Below, piece after piece: positions 36,604 through 45,632 of a DNA stretch of 64,000 nucleotides. Source of the stretch: Bacteroidota bacterium (GTDB lineage: Bacteria > Bacteroidota > JABWAT01). The notes under the pieces were generated by a model that worked only from the letters and a program-made list of their open reading frames with translations, was not told the origin of the DNA and searched no databases. How positions within the stretch are numbered: position 1 is the first letter of the stretch; every line of letters starts with the position of its first letter. The position numbers and the translations under genes were made by a program. The stretch is taken from positions 317,259 through 381,258 of the forward strand of contig JABWAT010000001.1 of the NCBI GenBank assembly GCA_013360915.1. The letters are read 5' to 3'.

Positions 36604-36840
36604 TCAGGGTACCGCTTCGACCCGCCGGATCGACGGGACCATCCGGCGGATGGTTGCCTGTATCCCGGCACGGAGGGTCATGCTGCTCAGCGGGCAGATC
36701 CGGCAATTACCAAGCAGCCTCACTTCAACGATTCCATCGTCACTGACCGAAACCAGTTCGACATCTCCATCATCTTGCTGAAGGGCCGGACGAACCAGGC
36801 CCAACGCTTCAAGAACAAGTTCCTTTACCGGTTTCGTCAC
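36604..36840 (-). CDS. NifU-like Fe-S scaffold or carrier protein
   Basis: 78 residues forming a single NifU C-terminal (Nfu) domain: DDGDVELVSVSDDGIVEVRL, then the cluster-binding NCRICPLSSMTL with C-x2-C. Nfu proteins carry [4Fe-4S] clusters to targets such as PFOR or ferredoxins. It overlaps the upstream mrp gene by four bases, and mrp encodes a partner in the same process. Confidence 0.92.
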   Translation of the reverse strand: MTKPVKELVLEALGLVRPALQQDDGDVELVSVSDDGIVEVRLLGNCRICPLSSMTLRAGIQATIRRMVPSIRRVEAVP

Positions 36841-37913
36841 TTAAAAATGATCTCCACTGGTTTGGTGGCCTCAGAATCAGAATTCCGGATGGCAACCTGC
36901 TGGGCAAGGCGTCCGGCAATGTCACTGAAAACAACTGCCATGGGGGAGGCAGGTGCTGATATTCCGATTGGTGTTCCCTCATCACCGGTTTTACGGAGTT
37001 GGGTATTAATGGGCACTTCTCCCAGAAATGGCACACCAAGAATTTCAGATGTCCGCTTTCCGCCACCGTTCGAGAAAATCTCTTCCCGCTCGCCGCAGTG
37101 ACCACAGATAAAATAGGCCATGTTTTCAATGACTCCCAGACAGGGTACATTGACGTTTTTAAACATGGCTATTCCCTTGACTGCGTCGGAAAGGGCCACA
37201 TCCTGTGGGGTGGTAACAATGACCGATCCGGTGATCGGGATCGTCTGAACCAGCGTTAATTGGATATCTCCGGTTCCCGGAGGCATATCCACAATCAGAT
37301 AATCCAGTTCTCCCCAATTGGTATCGGTGATAAACTGTTTCAACGCGCTGGAGGCCATGGGTCCGCGCCAGATCACTGCCTGTCCCGGCTCAATCAGAAA
37401 ACCAATGGACATCAGTTTTATTCCATGTTTGGTAATGGGCACCAGCCGTTTACCATCCTCAATTCCGGGTTTTTCTTCCTTCAGATCGAACATGATCGGA
37501 ATGGATGGACCGTAAATATCCGCATCAATCAAACCTACACGTGCACCGCTCGTGGCCAGCGATACGGCCAGATTCACCGCAACGGTCGATTTGCCCACCC
37601 CACCTTTTCCGGATGCAACCGCAATGATGTTCTTCACACCGGGAAGTGAGTGGTTTCCGATCACCTTTGAAGTGACGGTTGCAGTCATGTTCACCTGTAC
37701 ATCAGCAGAACCCGTTTCTGCTTTGATTTCTCTGACACAATCTTCCTGGATTTTTTCTTTCATGGGGCAGGCCGGTGTCGTAAGATCGATCGTTACCTGG
37801 ATGGAGGATCCCTCAATCCGGATGTCCTTCACCATGTTCAGAGTTACAAGATCCTGCTTAAGGTCCGGGTCATTTACCCTGCTGAGTGCTTTTATTACTT
37901 GTTCGCGGTTCAT
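36837..37913 (-). CDS. mrp: Mrp/ApbC Fe-S cluster carrier ATPase
   Basis: 358 residues. An N-terminal MIP18/DUF59 domain (1-90) with the conserved PACP is followed by the deviant Walker A SGKGGVGKST (101-110), the DADIYGPSIP switch, VDMPPGTGD and the cluster-binding CGHCG. These P-loop proteins bind and transfer [4Fe-4S] clusters. Co-translation with the NifU-like protein makes a two-gene Fe-S delivery unit, useful in a cell with many Fe-S enzymes. Confidence 0.95.
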   Translation of the reverse strand: MNREQVIKALSRVNDPDLKQDLVTLNMVKDIRIEGSSIQVTIDLTTPACPMKEKIQEDCVREIKAETGSADVQVNMTATVTSKVIGNHSLPGVKNIIAVASGKGGVGKSTVAVNLAVSLATSGARVGLIDADIYGPSIPIMFDLKEEKPGIEDGKRLVPITKHGIKLMSIGFLIEPGQAVIWRGPMASSALKQFITDTNWGELDYLIVDMPPGTGDIQLTLVQTIPITGSVIVTTPQDVALSDAVKGIAMFKNVNVPCLGVIENMAYFICGHCGEREEIFSNGGGKRTSEILGVPFLGEVPINTQLRKTGDEGTPIGISAPASPMAVVFSDIAGRLAQQVAIRNSDSEATKPVEIIFK

Positions 37914-37928
37914 GGTTTGTTCTTTTGT

Positions 37929-38927
37929 TTAATTGATGATGTCGGTATGGTCACCCACATTGAGTTTCCTGATCGGTCCTTCAACCGACACATTACGGCC
38001 AACGATCGAATCTTTGGCCGTAACCAGACTCAGTCTGGAGTGATCATTGATAATACTGTTACTGAGTATACACTGGTCAAGGGTGGTGCCACTTCCCACC
38101 GAAACATTGGGACCCACTACTGAATTCCGGACAACAGCACCCGGTGCCAGAAAAACAGGTGGAATGATCACCGAATTTTCGACCTGCGAGGCGGGGGCCT
38201 GATGACGGTTCATTCCGAGCAGAAACCGATTGGTATCAAGCAGGTTTTGAACATTCCCGCAATCGAGCCAGTAACGGACCGTTCGGGTTCTGAACCTGAA
38301 TCCACGGTTGACCAGTGCTTCCAGTGCATCCGTCAACTGATATTCACCTTTGACGGTCCGGTTTTCTGCAATCAGCGCATCCAGCTCCTTTGCAAGTTCC
38401 TCGCCTTTCCGGAAATAGTAGACTCCGATAATTGCTTTATTTGATACCGGTTCGGTGGGTTTTTCGACAAACCGGGTGATTATCCCGTTTTCCTCAACTA
38501 CCACACCATAGGCTTTCGGATTTTCCACTTCCTTCACCCATATCACCCCATCGGCATCCAGATCAGAAAGACCGGAAAGATCTGCATCGAAAATGGTATC
38601 TGCATAGGCCACCAGCACTTCACCGTTTAAAAGCGGTTTCGCCTGATGAATGGCATGTCCGGTTCCAAGAGGCGGGTCCTGTAGAAAGAACGACGACCGG
38701 ATGTTGTATCCGGTCAGCAACTGATTCAGGTTTGCCTGAACCTCCTTGTCGAAATCTCCGAGAATAAAACCAATTTCTTCGAAACGCTGATCGGATGTCG
38801 ACGTGAGAGTATCAAGAATTTCGCCCAGCATGATTTTCCCACCAACCATCATGAGCGGTTTCGGTGTGGTATGCGTATGAGGACGAAGGCGGGTTCCTTT
38901 CCCGGCCATCGGAATAATCATTTTCAT
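37929..38927 (-). CDS. Sugar-phosphate nucleotidyltransferase with a C-terminal beta-helix
   Basis: 332 residues. The N-terminal nucleotidyltransferase domain begins with MIIPMAGKGTRLRPHT and has TPKPLMMVGGK and the DTIFDADLSGL metal-site region. The C-terminal 80 residues form hexapeptide repeats (PPVFLAPGAVVRNSVVGPNVSVGSG) of a left-handed beta-helix. It makes an NDP-sugar, probably for envelope polysaccharide; glucose-1-phosphate or mannose-1-phosphate are the likely substrates. It starts one base after the Fis-like gene. Confidence 0.88.
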   Translation of the reverse strand: MKMIIPMAGKGTRLRPHTHTTPKPLMMVGGKIMLGEILDTLTSTSDQRFEEIGFILGDFDKEVQANLNQLLTGYNIRSSFFLQDPPLGTGHAIHQAKPLLNGEVLVAYADTIFDADLSGLSDLDADGVIWVKEVENPKAYGVVVEENGIITRFVEKPTEPVSNKAIIGVYYFRKGEELAKELDALIAENRTVKGEYQLTDALEALVNRGFRFRTRTVRYWLDCGNVQNLLDTNRFLLGMNRHQAPASQVENSVIIPPVFLAPGAVVRNSVVGPNVSVGSGTTLDQCILSNSIINDHSRLSLVTAKDSIVGRNVSVEGPIRKLNVGDHTDIIN

Positions 38928-38928
38928 G

Positions 38929-39684
38929 TTACATCATTCCCATTTTTTTCATTCGCATGATCAGCGTGGTACGGTTTATTCCCAATAAACGTGCTGCACG
39001 GGTTTTATTTCCGCCAACCTGATCAAGTGTGTGTTGGATATAGGCTTTTTGCATGGATTCAAGTTCCGGTACCGGCTGATCGGCCGATTTACTAACGGTC
39101 AGTTGAATCTGATCATTGACCGTCACCGGAAAGGTGTACAGCTGTTCACGATCCCGCTTTTTCAATTCAAGCATGTCCATCGATGAAAACTCGGTGATCA
39201 TCAGTTCAATGATGGATTCCAATGATTTCAGATCAGAAGGAAGTGTTTGGTTTAAAAGAAGCAGCCTGGCATTTTCGAAAGCCTGTCTGGCCGGAAACCA
39301 GGCCGAAAACTCCAGATAGGTTAGGGAGGATTGTTTCCAGAAACCAATCGCATCATCCACCGCTCCGAGTTGGGTGGCCATGACTGCCAGAATATCGTAG
39401 GGTTCCTTGCGCTGAGAAAGGGTCTGTTCCAGTCTTTCTTTCAGGAACCGTTTCCGTTGGGTCAGAGAAGTTCCTGAAAGAACCGACTCATACTTGTTGC
39501 GGGATTTAAAATAGAAATGGGTTCCCTGAAAGGATCCCAGATAAAAACTCTCAATTCCCTCTTCCAGCGCAGTCTCAGCTGCTTTCTCTCCAATCCGATC
39601 AATCCATCTGATCAGGGAGGCTTTCGAAAAGAACGGGCCGCCAAGCGCAGCCATTTCAAGAATTTTAAGTGATAAACTATGCAT
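38929..39684 (-). CDS. Fis-type HTH protein with a novel N-terminal domain
   Basis: 251 residues. The last 45 are a clear Fis-family helix-turn-helix (MQKAYIQHTLDQVGGNKTRAARLLGINRTTLIMRMK), as found at the end of NtrC-type activators. No AAA+ or receiver domain precedes it. Residues 1-200 are helical, with a DILAVMATQLGAVDDAIGFWKQSSLTYLE part that looks TPR-like. It overlaps rsmB by eight bases. It may be a local transcription regulator or an architectural protein. Confidence 0.75.
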   Translation of the reverse strand: MHSLSLKILEMAALGGPFFSKASLIRWIDRIGEKAAETALEEGIESFYLGSFQGTHFYFKSRNKYESVLSGTSLTQRKRFLKERLEQTLSQRKEPYDILAVMATQLGAVDDAIGFWKQSSLTYLEFSAWFPARQAFENARLLLLNQTLPSDLKSLESIIELMITEFSSMDMLELKKRDREQLYTFPVTVNDQIQLTVSKSADQPVPELESMQKAYIQHTLDQVGGNKTRAARLLGINRTTLIMRMKKMGMM

Positions 39685-40900
39685 GTCTGATTAAAATAAA
39701 GGCACAGGCACCATCAAGTGGTCGACCCTGAGGCGCGGTCCGCAATCCCATATGGGTGACCAGAGCGGGTTCCCTGAATGCCTGATTCACTTCCAGTTTG
39801 TAATCTGGTCGGCGTGAGAGGAAATCCAGAATCTGCTGCTCATTCTCAGACCAGAGTACCGAGCAGGTCGAGTAAACCAACCGGCCTTGCGGACGAACCC
39901 AGTCGGCAACACGGTCCAGAAAAGACCGCTGCAGCAGAATCAGATCCCTGAGGTCTTTTTCCGACCGGTTAAACCGGATATCCGGTTTGCGGTTCATGAC
40001 ACCCGAACCCGTACAAGGAACATCGAGCAACACAGTATCAACTTGTTCTTCCGGATTAAACGCCATCAGATCGGTTTGATGGACCGACACCTCACCCATC
40101 ACATTCAGTCGTTTCAGATTCGATTTCAGACGGTCCAGGTGTCCACGGTTCAGGTCGATCGCCTGAGTTTTCAGACTGGTTCCGGATCGTTTAGCCCAGA
40201 TTATCAGTTTACCGCCAGGTCCTGAACAGGCATCGATGAGTGAAGTTGAGGATGGATCATAGCCATAATCGGCCACCAGCCAGGAGGAATGGTCAATAAA
40301 TTGCTGATTTCCTGAAAGAAAGGCTTCGGACTGAAGGGCCGCCGGAACATCTTCAATGCGAACCAGCTTTTCACTGTCTGACCAGTCCACCGCCCATTGA
40401 ACCGGACGGGTGCTCATATATCTCGTCCAGTCTTCCCTACTCGCGGGCGTGCCAACCTTTTCAAAATCACTCCCGAACCACTCTGGAAGATTCTCAGACC
40501 AGGTTTTAACAAAATCCTCCGGTTTCACCTCTCTCGAGATTCCATTCAGGACGGCATTGGCAAGACCGGCCAGACCGGGTTTTCTCGATTTAATTTCATC
40601 AACCCAGGAATTGACCGTAGCATAAGCGGGTATCGAATCCATCTGAAACAATTCATAAACGGCCAGATGAAGCGCCCGGTCTATATCTGGCGGAGGGGTT
40701 TTGTTCAGACGGGACCGCAGGAGATCACCAATCGGCTGATACAACCGGATGGTTCCAAGAACCGATTCCTGAACCTGTCCATGCCAGGTAGCAGGCCATT
40801 TTTTTTGCTGACGGTGCTGATCAATCAGAGTGGTAAGTTTGCCGGGCCGGTTAAAGAAACCGGAAATTATATCAAGGGATACCGAGCGAAATGTTTTCAT
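39677..40900 (-). CDS. rsmB: 16S rRNA (cytosine-C5) methyltransferase, RsmB-like
   Basis: 407 residues: an N-terminal NusB-like helical domain (about 1-130) then the SAM-dependent m5C methyltransferase domain. The SAM loop reads DACSGPGGKLIIWA, and the catalytic Cys is in LDVPCTGSGVMNRKPDIR, with a second Cys in YSTCSVLWSENEQ. RsmB methylates C967 of 16S rRNA. It overlaps the GlmU-like gene by four bases. Confidence 0.9.
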   Translation of the reverse strand: MKTFRSVSLDIISGFFNRPGKLTTLIDQHRQQKKWPATWHGQVQESVLGTIRLYQPIGDLLRSRLNKTPPPDIDRALHLAVYELFQMDSIPAYATVNSWVDEIKSRKPGLAGLANAVLNGISREVKPEDFVKTWSENLPEWFGSDFEKVGTPASREDWTRYMSTRPVQWAVDWSDSEKLVRIEDVPAALQSEAFLSGNQQFIDHSSWLVADYGYDPSSTSLIDACSGPGGKLIIWAKRSGTSLKTQAIDLNRGHLDRLKSNLKRLNVMGEVSVHQTDLMAFNPEEQVDTVLLDVPCTGSGVMNRKPDIRFNRSEKDLRDLILLQRSFLDRVADWVRPQGRLVYSTCSVLWSENEQQILDFLSRRPDYKLEVNQAFREPALVTHMGLRTAPQGRPLDGACAFILIRHA

Positions 40901-42120
40901 GAAGAGGATTTGTGCTCCAGGACGGCCAGATTCCTGATGTCCTCGAATAAAGTCTGATCGGCATCTGTGAAGGGGACAGACCGGCGGCCCATCACGGCAC
41001 GGGCTGTTTCAATGGCTTTGTTTAATCGGAACGGAATCAGTTTTCCATCGGCAGACCAATGAAAGGAAGGGATAAAGCGGTCTGGAAAACCGGCACCAAA
41101 CACCATGGAAGAAAAGCCAATGACCGATCCGGTATTCAGCATGGTATTAATTCCGGTTTTGGAATGGTCCCCCATGATCAGACCCATAAAAAGAGATCCG
41201 GTAGAAACCATTTTTCCATTTTCCCAGATATCGACCGGTGCATAGGTGTTCTTCAGATCAGAATTATTGGTATCGGCACCAAGATTGCACCAGCTGCCGA
41301 TAAAACTGTGTCCAAGAAATCCGGCGTGCTGTTTGTTCGAATAACCTTGAATGATCACATCTTCCAATTCCCCACCCACCTTACAAACCGGACCAATGAT
41401 GGTATTCGGGTAGAAGGTACTTCCCGCCTTTACTTTCGAACCAGCTCCGATATAAAGCGGCCCGGAAAGGACACTGTGAGACATGACTTCCACCTGGTCA
41501 TCCAGAAAGACAGGACCTTTCCGTAAGTCAAAGGCTACAAAGGGATGAATAGTTGCCGATGGCGAAATCCATAACTCATGATCACCCATGGTGGCACCCC
41601 TGTAAACCGATCCGGATGCCTTGAATCTCCCCGATCTGGCCAGAAGCCCGGCCTGATCTTCGATGGCCAGTCCGCTATCAAGGACCACTTCCCAGGTGTG
41701 GTTAAATAATCCGGCAGAAATTGTTTCCGATTTCTGCACAAAACGGGTTGGATCCTCTGCAAGGAAAAAATCCATGAGCTGATCCGGACCAACTACCACG
41801 GCGATCAGATCGGCATCATTGGTCAGTGCCATTCCAGATCCGCTCAGCTCTGAACAATGAGCAAGAACCTGTTCAAGATGACGAACCCGGCTGTTGATAA
41901 ATAAAACAGGTTCACCAAATAACACGGGCAATTGCCCGGTATGCTGATAGAAAGCGGCCAGATGCGAGGTTGGTTTCACTCCCCAGAACCGATGACCGGT
42001 CAGAACCTGCAAATGGTCGGCAGGTGTAAGGGGACCCGTGCGTAAATGAGCAAATGAACGGGAATAAGTAAGAGGAAAAAATCGGGAAACAGCGGGGTCG
42101 TCAAAAAGACCAAAAAGCAT
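40897..42120 (-). CDS. GlmU-like putative sugar nucleotidyltransferase
   Basis: 407 residues. It resembles the GlmU-like protein family of Bacteroidota: a poorly conserved N-terminal nucleotidyltransferase-like domain (residues 1-200, no clear GxGTRM signature) and a C-terminal left-handed beta-helix with SHSVLSGPLYIGAGSKVKAGSTFYPNTIIGPVCKVGGEL and a GTDNNSDLK-like turn (GADTNNSDLKNTYAP). It probably acts in cell-wall or LPS sugar activation; catalytic competence is uncertain. It heads the six-gene set that runs to the NifU-like gene. Confidence 0.82.
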   Translation of the reverse strand: MLFGLFDDPAVSRFFPLTYSRSFAHLRTGPLTPADHLQVLTGHRFWGVKPTSHLAAFYQHTGQLPVLFGEPVLFINSRVRHLEQVLAHCSELSGSGMALTNDADLIAVVVGPDQLMDFFLAEDPTRFVQKSETISAGLFNHTWEVVLDSGLAIEDQAGLLARSGRFKASGSVYRGATMGDHELWISPSATIHPFVAFDLRKGPVFLDDQVEVMSHSVLSGPLYIGAGSKVKAGSTFYPNTIIGPVCKVGGELEDVIIQGYSNKQHAGFLGHSFIGSWCNLGADTNNSDLKNTYAPVDIWENGKMVSTGSLFMGLIMGDHSKTGINTMLNTGSVIGFSSMVFGAGFPDRFIPSFHWSADGKLIPFRLNKAIETARAVMGRRSVPFTDADQTLFEDIRNLAVLEHKSSS

Positions 42121-42149
42121 GGATGGGCCGGCTGGCAGAATTCAGAAAC

Positions 42150-42178
42150 GGAAGGAATGGACGTCTGTCCATCCTTCC
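42150..42178 (-). terminator. Hairpin after rpmE
   Basis: A stem GGAAGGATGGAC/GTCCATTCCTTCC with one bulge and a four-base loop lies between rpmE and the GlmU-like operon. No T-run follows, so some read-through into the operon is likely. Confidence 0.55.
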
Positions 42179-42189
42179 TGCATCTGGTA

Positions 42190-42405
42190 TTACTTTTTCG
42201 GCTGGGCGGCAGCGTACCGCTTGTTAAACTTTTCAACCCGGCCGGCGGTATCGATCAGACGATCCTTTCCACCGGAAAAGAATGGATGGCAGTTTGAACA
42301 AATTTCCACTTTCAGCTCTTTGTTGGTGGAACGTGTCTTGAATGAGTTTCCGCACAGGCAACTTACCTGGCATTCCTGATAATTTGGATGGATTCCGGCT
42401 TGCAT
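42190..42405 (-). CDS. rpmE: 50S ribosomal protein L31, zinc form
   Basis: 71 residues. CQVSCLCGN and [10 protein letters not shown] give the Cys set of zinc-containing L31; [13 protein letters not shown] is the usual C-terminal motif. GGAGA lies before the ATG. Its promoter lies in the short gap to the divergent dacB. Confidence 0.96.
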   Translation of the reverse strand: MQAGIHPNYQECQVSCLCGNSFKTRSTNKELKVEICSNCHPFFSGGKDRLIDTAGRVEKFNKRYAAAQPKK

Positions 42406-42431
42406 GTATATCTCCGTCGAAAATAACTTTA
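42400..42431 (+). promoter_or_regulatory. dacB promoter
   Basis: TTGCAT (42400-42405), 18-base spacer, TAACTTTA (42424-42431). Its -7 box overlaps that of the opposing rpmE promoter by two bases, and its -33 box overlaps the rpmE start codon. Confidence 0.45.
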
Positions 42432-42460
42432 AAGGTAGATAAATTTTTCCATCATATCAA
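42430..42460 (-). promoter_or_regulatory. rpmE promoter
   Basis: Minus-strand TTGATA (42460-42455), 17-base spacer, TACCTTTA (42437-42430). Leader of about 20 bases. Confidence 0.6.
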
Positions 42461-42470
42461 CGGAACTGCA

Positions 42471-43766
42471 TTGAAAAAACTTGTGGTCTGTCTTTTTGCC
42501 GGAATCGCAGTGGCTTGTCAGCCGGAAATCCGGAAACCAGTCAGTCTGCCTGTCTTTCATCCGCAAAGTTACGTGGGGTATTGGTTTTCCGATACGGAAG
42601 GGACGGTGCTCGATTCCTTTCAGGCAAACCGGTACTTCATCCCGGCCTCCCTGACGAAGTTATATTTCTATCCGGTGCTAAAACAGGTGTCCGGTGATCC
42701 GTCCTTTTCTTCCACCACATGGAATTATGACCCCGCCGACTCCACGCTCAGACTGGCGGCTCCCGGAAACCCGCTTCTCGGTTATAACGACCTGAGGAAC
42801 TGTATTTTAACATCCGGTCCAGTCAAACGGGTCATTCTGTATCATTTGCCATATGATTCCTCCCGGGTCTGGGGTGCCGGTTGGATGGCCGATGACGAGC
42901 CTGCCGATTATCAGCCTTATTTTTCGGCAGTTCCTGTAAACCTGAATGTTCAGACCGTCACCGTTCAGTGCACCAGAGATTCTATCACAATCCTCCAGGA
43001 ACCCTGGGAGCTTCCCTACCGGATCAAGCCTGGCAGCAGTCTGTCGGTTACCCGCCCCCCGGCCTCTGATACCCTGCTGGTAACCATTCCCCCCGATTCA
43101 TCCGGCTCTGTCACCCGAAAACTTTCTATCAGAAATCCTTCCAGGTACCTGTATCAGTGGTTACGGGCTTCATCCCTTCAGAATGTCTTAAGCATCGTGA
43201 CCGTACCGCAACTGCCCGTGTTCAGTAACCGGATTGCCCACGACCCGGGTGAACTTACTCATCTGATTTTAAACCAGAGCAATAACCTGGCCGCCGAACA
43301 GATTCTACGGTATTGGTCTTTGAAAAACGGGGGAAACGGATCGGTTGCCGGTTACCTGAAACAAAATCCGGTACCTGCACCGGATGGCCGGCTGGTGGAT
43401 GGATCCGGATTATCCAGATACAACATGCTGACCCCAGCCGCTTTGGGGAAAGTGCTTCAGACATTTCGGAATGAGCCGGCTTTCAAAACCGGTCTGGCCA
43501 TTTATGGAGAATCAGGAACGTTGGATGACCGGTTCAGATTGGCGGATACCACGGCAGTCATCGTGGCAAAAAGCGGGAGCATGAATACGGTTCAGAATCT
43601 GGCAGGATTGATTCTTATCGACGGTCAGCCGGCAGCAGAATTCGTACTGATGATTAATTTCTGGATGGATTCAAAAGAAAGCCGTTACCGGCTGGAAAAA
43701 GCAGTGTTGGATCGGTGGATTTCACTGGTTCGGAAAAACACCGATCCGACTGCCAACAATCACTGA
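42471..43766 (+). CDS. dacB: D-alanyl-D-alanine carboxypeptidase/endopeptidase (PBP4, S13 family), lipoprotein
   Basis: 431 residues from a TTG at 42471; the longer frame from 42342 would cover rpmE. The start gives a lipoprotein signal (LKKLVVCLFAGIAVAC). Penicillin-binding motifs are complete: SxxK in PASLTKLYF, SxN in NQSNNLAAEQ and KTG-like KSGSMNTVQN. It trims peptidoglycan side chains in the periplasm. Diverged from E. coli DacB in having a lipid anchor and a short insert domain. Its last seven bases overlap the converging DUF4097 gene. Confidence 0.87.
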   Translation: MKKLVVCLFAGIAVACQPEIRKPVSLPVFHPQSYVGYWFSDTEGTVLDSFQANRYFIPASLTKLYFYPVLKQVSGDPSFSSTTWNYDPADSTLRLAAPGNPLLGYNDLRNCILTSGPVKRVILYHLPYDSSRVWGAGWMADDEPADYQPYFSAVPVNLNVQTVTVQCTRDSITILQEPWELPYRIKPGSSLSVTRPPASDTLLVTIPPDSSGSVTRKLSIRNPSRYLYQWLRASSLQNVLSIVTVPQLPVFSNRIAHDPGELTHLILNQSNNLAAEQILRYWSLKNGGNGSVAGYLKQNPVPAPDGRLVDGSGLSRYNMLTPAALGKVLQTFRNEPAFKTGLAIYGESGTLDDRFRLADTTAVIVAKSGSMNTVQNLAGLILIDGQPAAEFVLMINFWMDSKESRYRLEKAVLDRWISLVRKNTDPTANNH

Positions 43767-44683
43767 CCACTGATCCGGATGTCTCCACCCGAGGTTCTCA
43801 AATGAACGTCGGGACCGCCACCATTGATCTTCCCGTCAACCTTGTCCTTTTTCATGGTCCCCTTGAAACTGACTTCAAGGTCATCGGTAATCGAAACCCG
43901 GCCTCCGGTGGTGCGCGCATCCAGATTGAGTGCCGTTGCTGCCGGAAGGTTCACAACCAGATCACCGCCAGAGGTTGATGCACGGACTCCGTCACATTCC
44001 TTCCGGATATCCACATATATATCACCACCGCTGGTTGAGGCATCCACAAAACCCTTGGCATTTTTTACATTGACATCGCCCCCGGAAGTGCTGACTTCAG
44101 TCACACCGCTGACCGTGTTAACCTTAATATCACCACCCGAGGTGCTGGCGTAGATTTTTCCGGTAATCGAAGAAAGCACCAGATCACCACCGCTGGTTGA
44201 AGCTTTCAGAACTCCGATCAGGTCGGTGACCTTCACATCCCCACCCGACGTACTGATGGTGGCTGCACCCGTGATTTCCCTTACCTGAATGTCTCCACCC
44301 GACGTGGTTAACTGCAGGTTAAGTGACTTCGGCATTTTTACAACAACCGTATGTCCCACCGAGTGCGTCCAGTTAAAGAAATTCCACTTGGATTTTCCTT
44401 TGTATTTTATTTCGATCCATGCACGGCCGTTATCAACCCCGAACCGTCTTTCATAACGCTCTTCAAAATCCTTTTTCGACTTATCAGAGGATTTGTTCAG
44501 GAAAATGTCAATACGAACCTCTGCTACTGACCAGGATTCCACTTCAATATCTCCGCCCAGGGTAGAGACATAGACTTCTTTCAGGTCAGATCCCGACAGG
44601 GTGCGGGTTTCAATTAATTCCTGCGCGGAAAGACTTGTCCATCCGGCCAGAAATAACACGGTGGCGGTAACCATAGATTTCAT
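43760..44683 (-). CDS. Exported DUF4097-type beta-helix protein with TSGGD repeats
   Basis: 307 residues. A signal peptide covers residues 1-20 (cleavage after SLSA). From residue 127 the TSGG unit recurs at 145, 163, 181, 199 and 217, an exact 18-residue period, then at 237 and 297. Each unit reads roughly ASTSGGDxxVxxxxGxxx, which fits a beta-helix with one turn per repeat, as in DUF4097/putative adhesin proteins. It is probably periplasmic or surface-exposed; the function is unknown. GAGGAAAAC lies before the ATG. Confidence 0.85.
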   Translation of the reverse strand: MKSMVTATVLFLAGWTSLSAQELIETRTLSGSDLKEVYVSTLGGDIEVESWSVAEVRIDIFLNKSSDKSKKDFEERYERRFGVDNGRAWIEIKYKGKSKWNFFNWTHSVGHTVVVKMPKSLNLQLTTSGGDIQVREITGAATISTSGGDVKVTDLIGVLKASTSGGDLVLSSITGKIYASTSGGDIKVNTVSGVTEVSTSGGDVNVKNAKGFVDASTSGGDIYVDIRKECDGVRASTSGGDLVVNLPAATALNLDARTTGGRVSITDDLEVSFKGTMKKDKVDGKINGGGPDVHLRTSGGDIRISGQ

Positions 44684-44771
44684 GTTTTCCTCTGCTTTCA
44701 GTATCTGAAATTTGAACGGGTATACGAACCGAAGCTGAAAGGGTTTCGACTCTCAGTTGAATTGTTAAACC

Positions 44772-45632
44772 ATGACCGGTAGTTTCGTGGCCATGAAATC
44801 ATTTTTGAAAATATCGGTGACCATACCGGAAGAAAATTACCTGACCCTGAGTGAGTGGACAGCCGACCAGGATGGGTTCCTGGGACTCGAAGAAGGGTTC
44901 GATCAGATGACCCTCTATTTTACAGATCAGGAACCTGTCACTCAAATGGTTACCGACTGGCTCGATGCACAAAGGCACGCCGGCCTGATCTCCTCCTACC
45001 AGATTGACTCCCTACCCGATCAGAATTGGAACGGATTATGGGAATCGGAAATCAAGCCAATCATTATTGATGATTTTTTCTGTATCTATCCCGGTTGGTC
45101 GCCTCCCGGTCAGACCTGGCCGGTTTCCATCCGCATCGATCCGAAAATGTCCTTCGGTACGGGATATCACGAAACCACCCGGCTCATGCTCCGTGCTTTG
45201 CGCGGACTAAACCTGACCGGAAAACCTGTTCTGGATTGTGGTACCGGAACCGGTGTCCTGGCCATCGCAGCCCTGAAGCTCGGTTCTCCTCAAGTAATGG
45301 CTTTTGATATTGATGAATGGTCGGTGAAAAACACCCGGGAAAACCTGGAGCTGAATGGAATCTCCGAACAGCTTTCGTTACGGGAAGGTGACTTCTCCAT
45401 CGTCAGGGGAACTGGCCCCTACCCGGTCATTCTCTCAAATGTGAACCGGGTCATTCATTTGCAGGAAGTGGACTTCTACCAAACTCACTTACAACCCGGG
45501 GGAATTCTCCTGATCAGCGGTCTGCTTTCAACTGATGAGACTTCAATACGGAAAGCCTTTCAGGATGCCGGGTTTTCCCTTCTGAGGGTTCTTCAGGAAA
45601 ATGAGTGGATTGCCATGGAGTGGACCCGATGA
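44772..45632 (+). CDS. prmA: Ribosomal protein L11 methyltransferase
   Basis: 286 residues (279 if the ATG at 44793 is used; neither has a Shine-Dalgarno). The N-terminal L11-recognition domain is followed by the SAM domain with MSFGTGYHETTRLM, DCGTGTGVLAIAALKLG and VILSNVNR. PrmA trimethylates L11 lysines and N terminus. Overlaps the next gene by four bases. Confidence 0.92.
   Translation: MTGSFVAMKSFLKISVTIPEENYLTLSEWTADQDGFLGLEEGFDQMTLYFTDQEPVTQMVTDWLDAQRHAGLISSYQIDSLPDQNWNGLWESEIKPIIIDDFFCIYPGWSPPGQTWPVSIRIDPKMSFGTGYHETTRLMLRALRGLNLTGKPVLDCGTGTGVLAIAALKLGSPQVMAFDIDEWSVKNTRENLELNGISEQLSLREGDFSIVRGTGPYPVILSNVNRVIHLQEVDFYQTHLQPGGILLISGLLSTDETSIRKAFQDAGFSLLRVLQENEWIAMEWTR

Noticed and set aside
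42342-42470. ATG start for dacB at 42342
   Set aside because: It would overlap rpmE; a TTG at 42471 gives a proper lipoprotein signal. The choice is made on the signal, not on a ribosome site, so it is not certain.
43880-44330. Direct DNA repeats as a CRISPR or satellite array
   Set aside because: They are the coding sequence of the 18-residue TSGGD repeats; spacing is in codons and the units are not identical.
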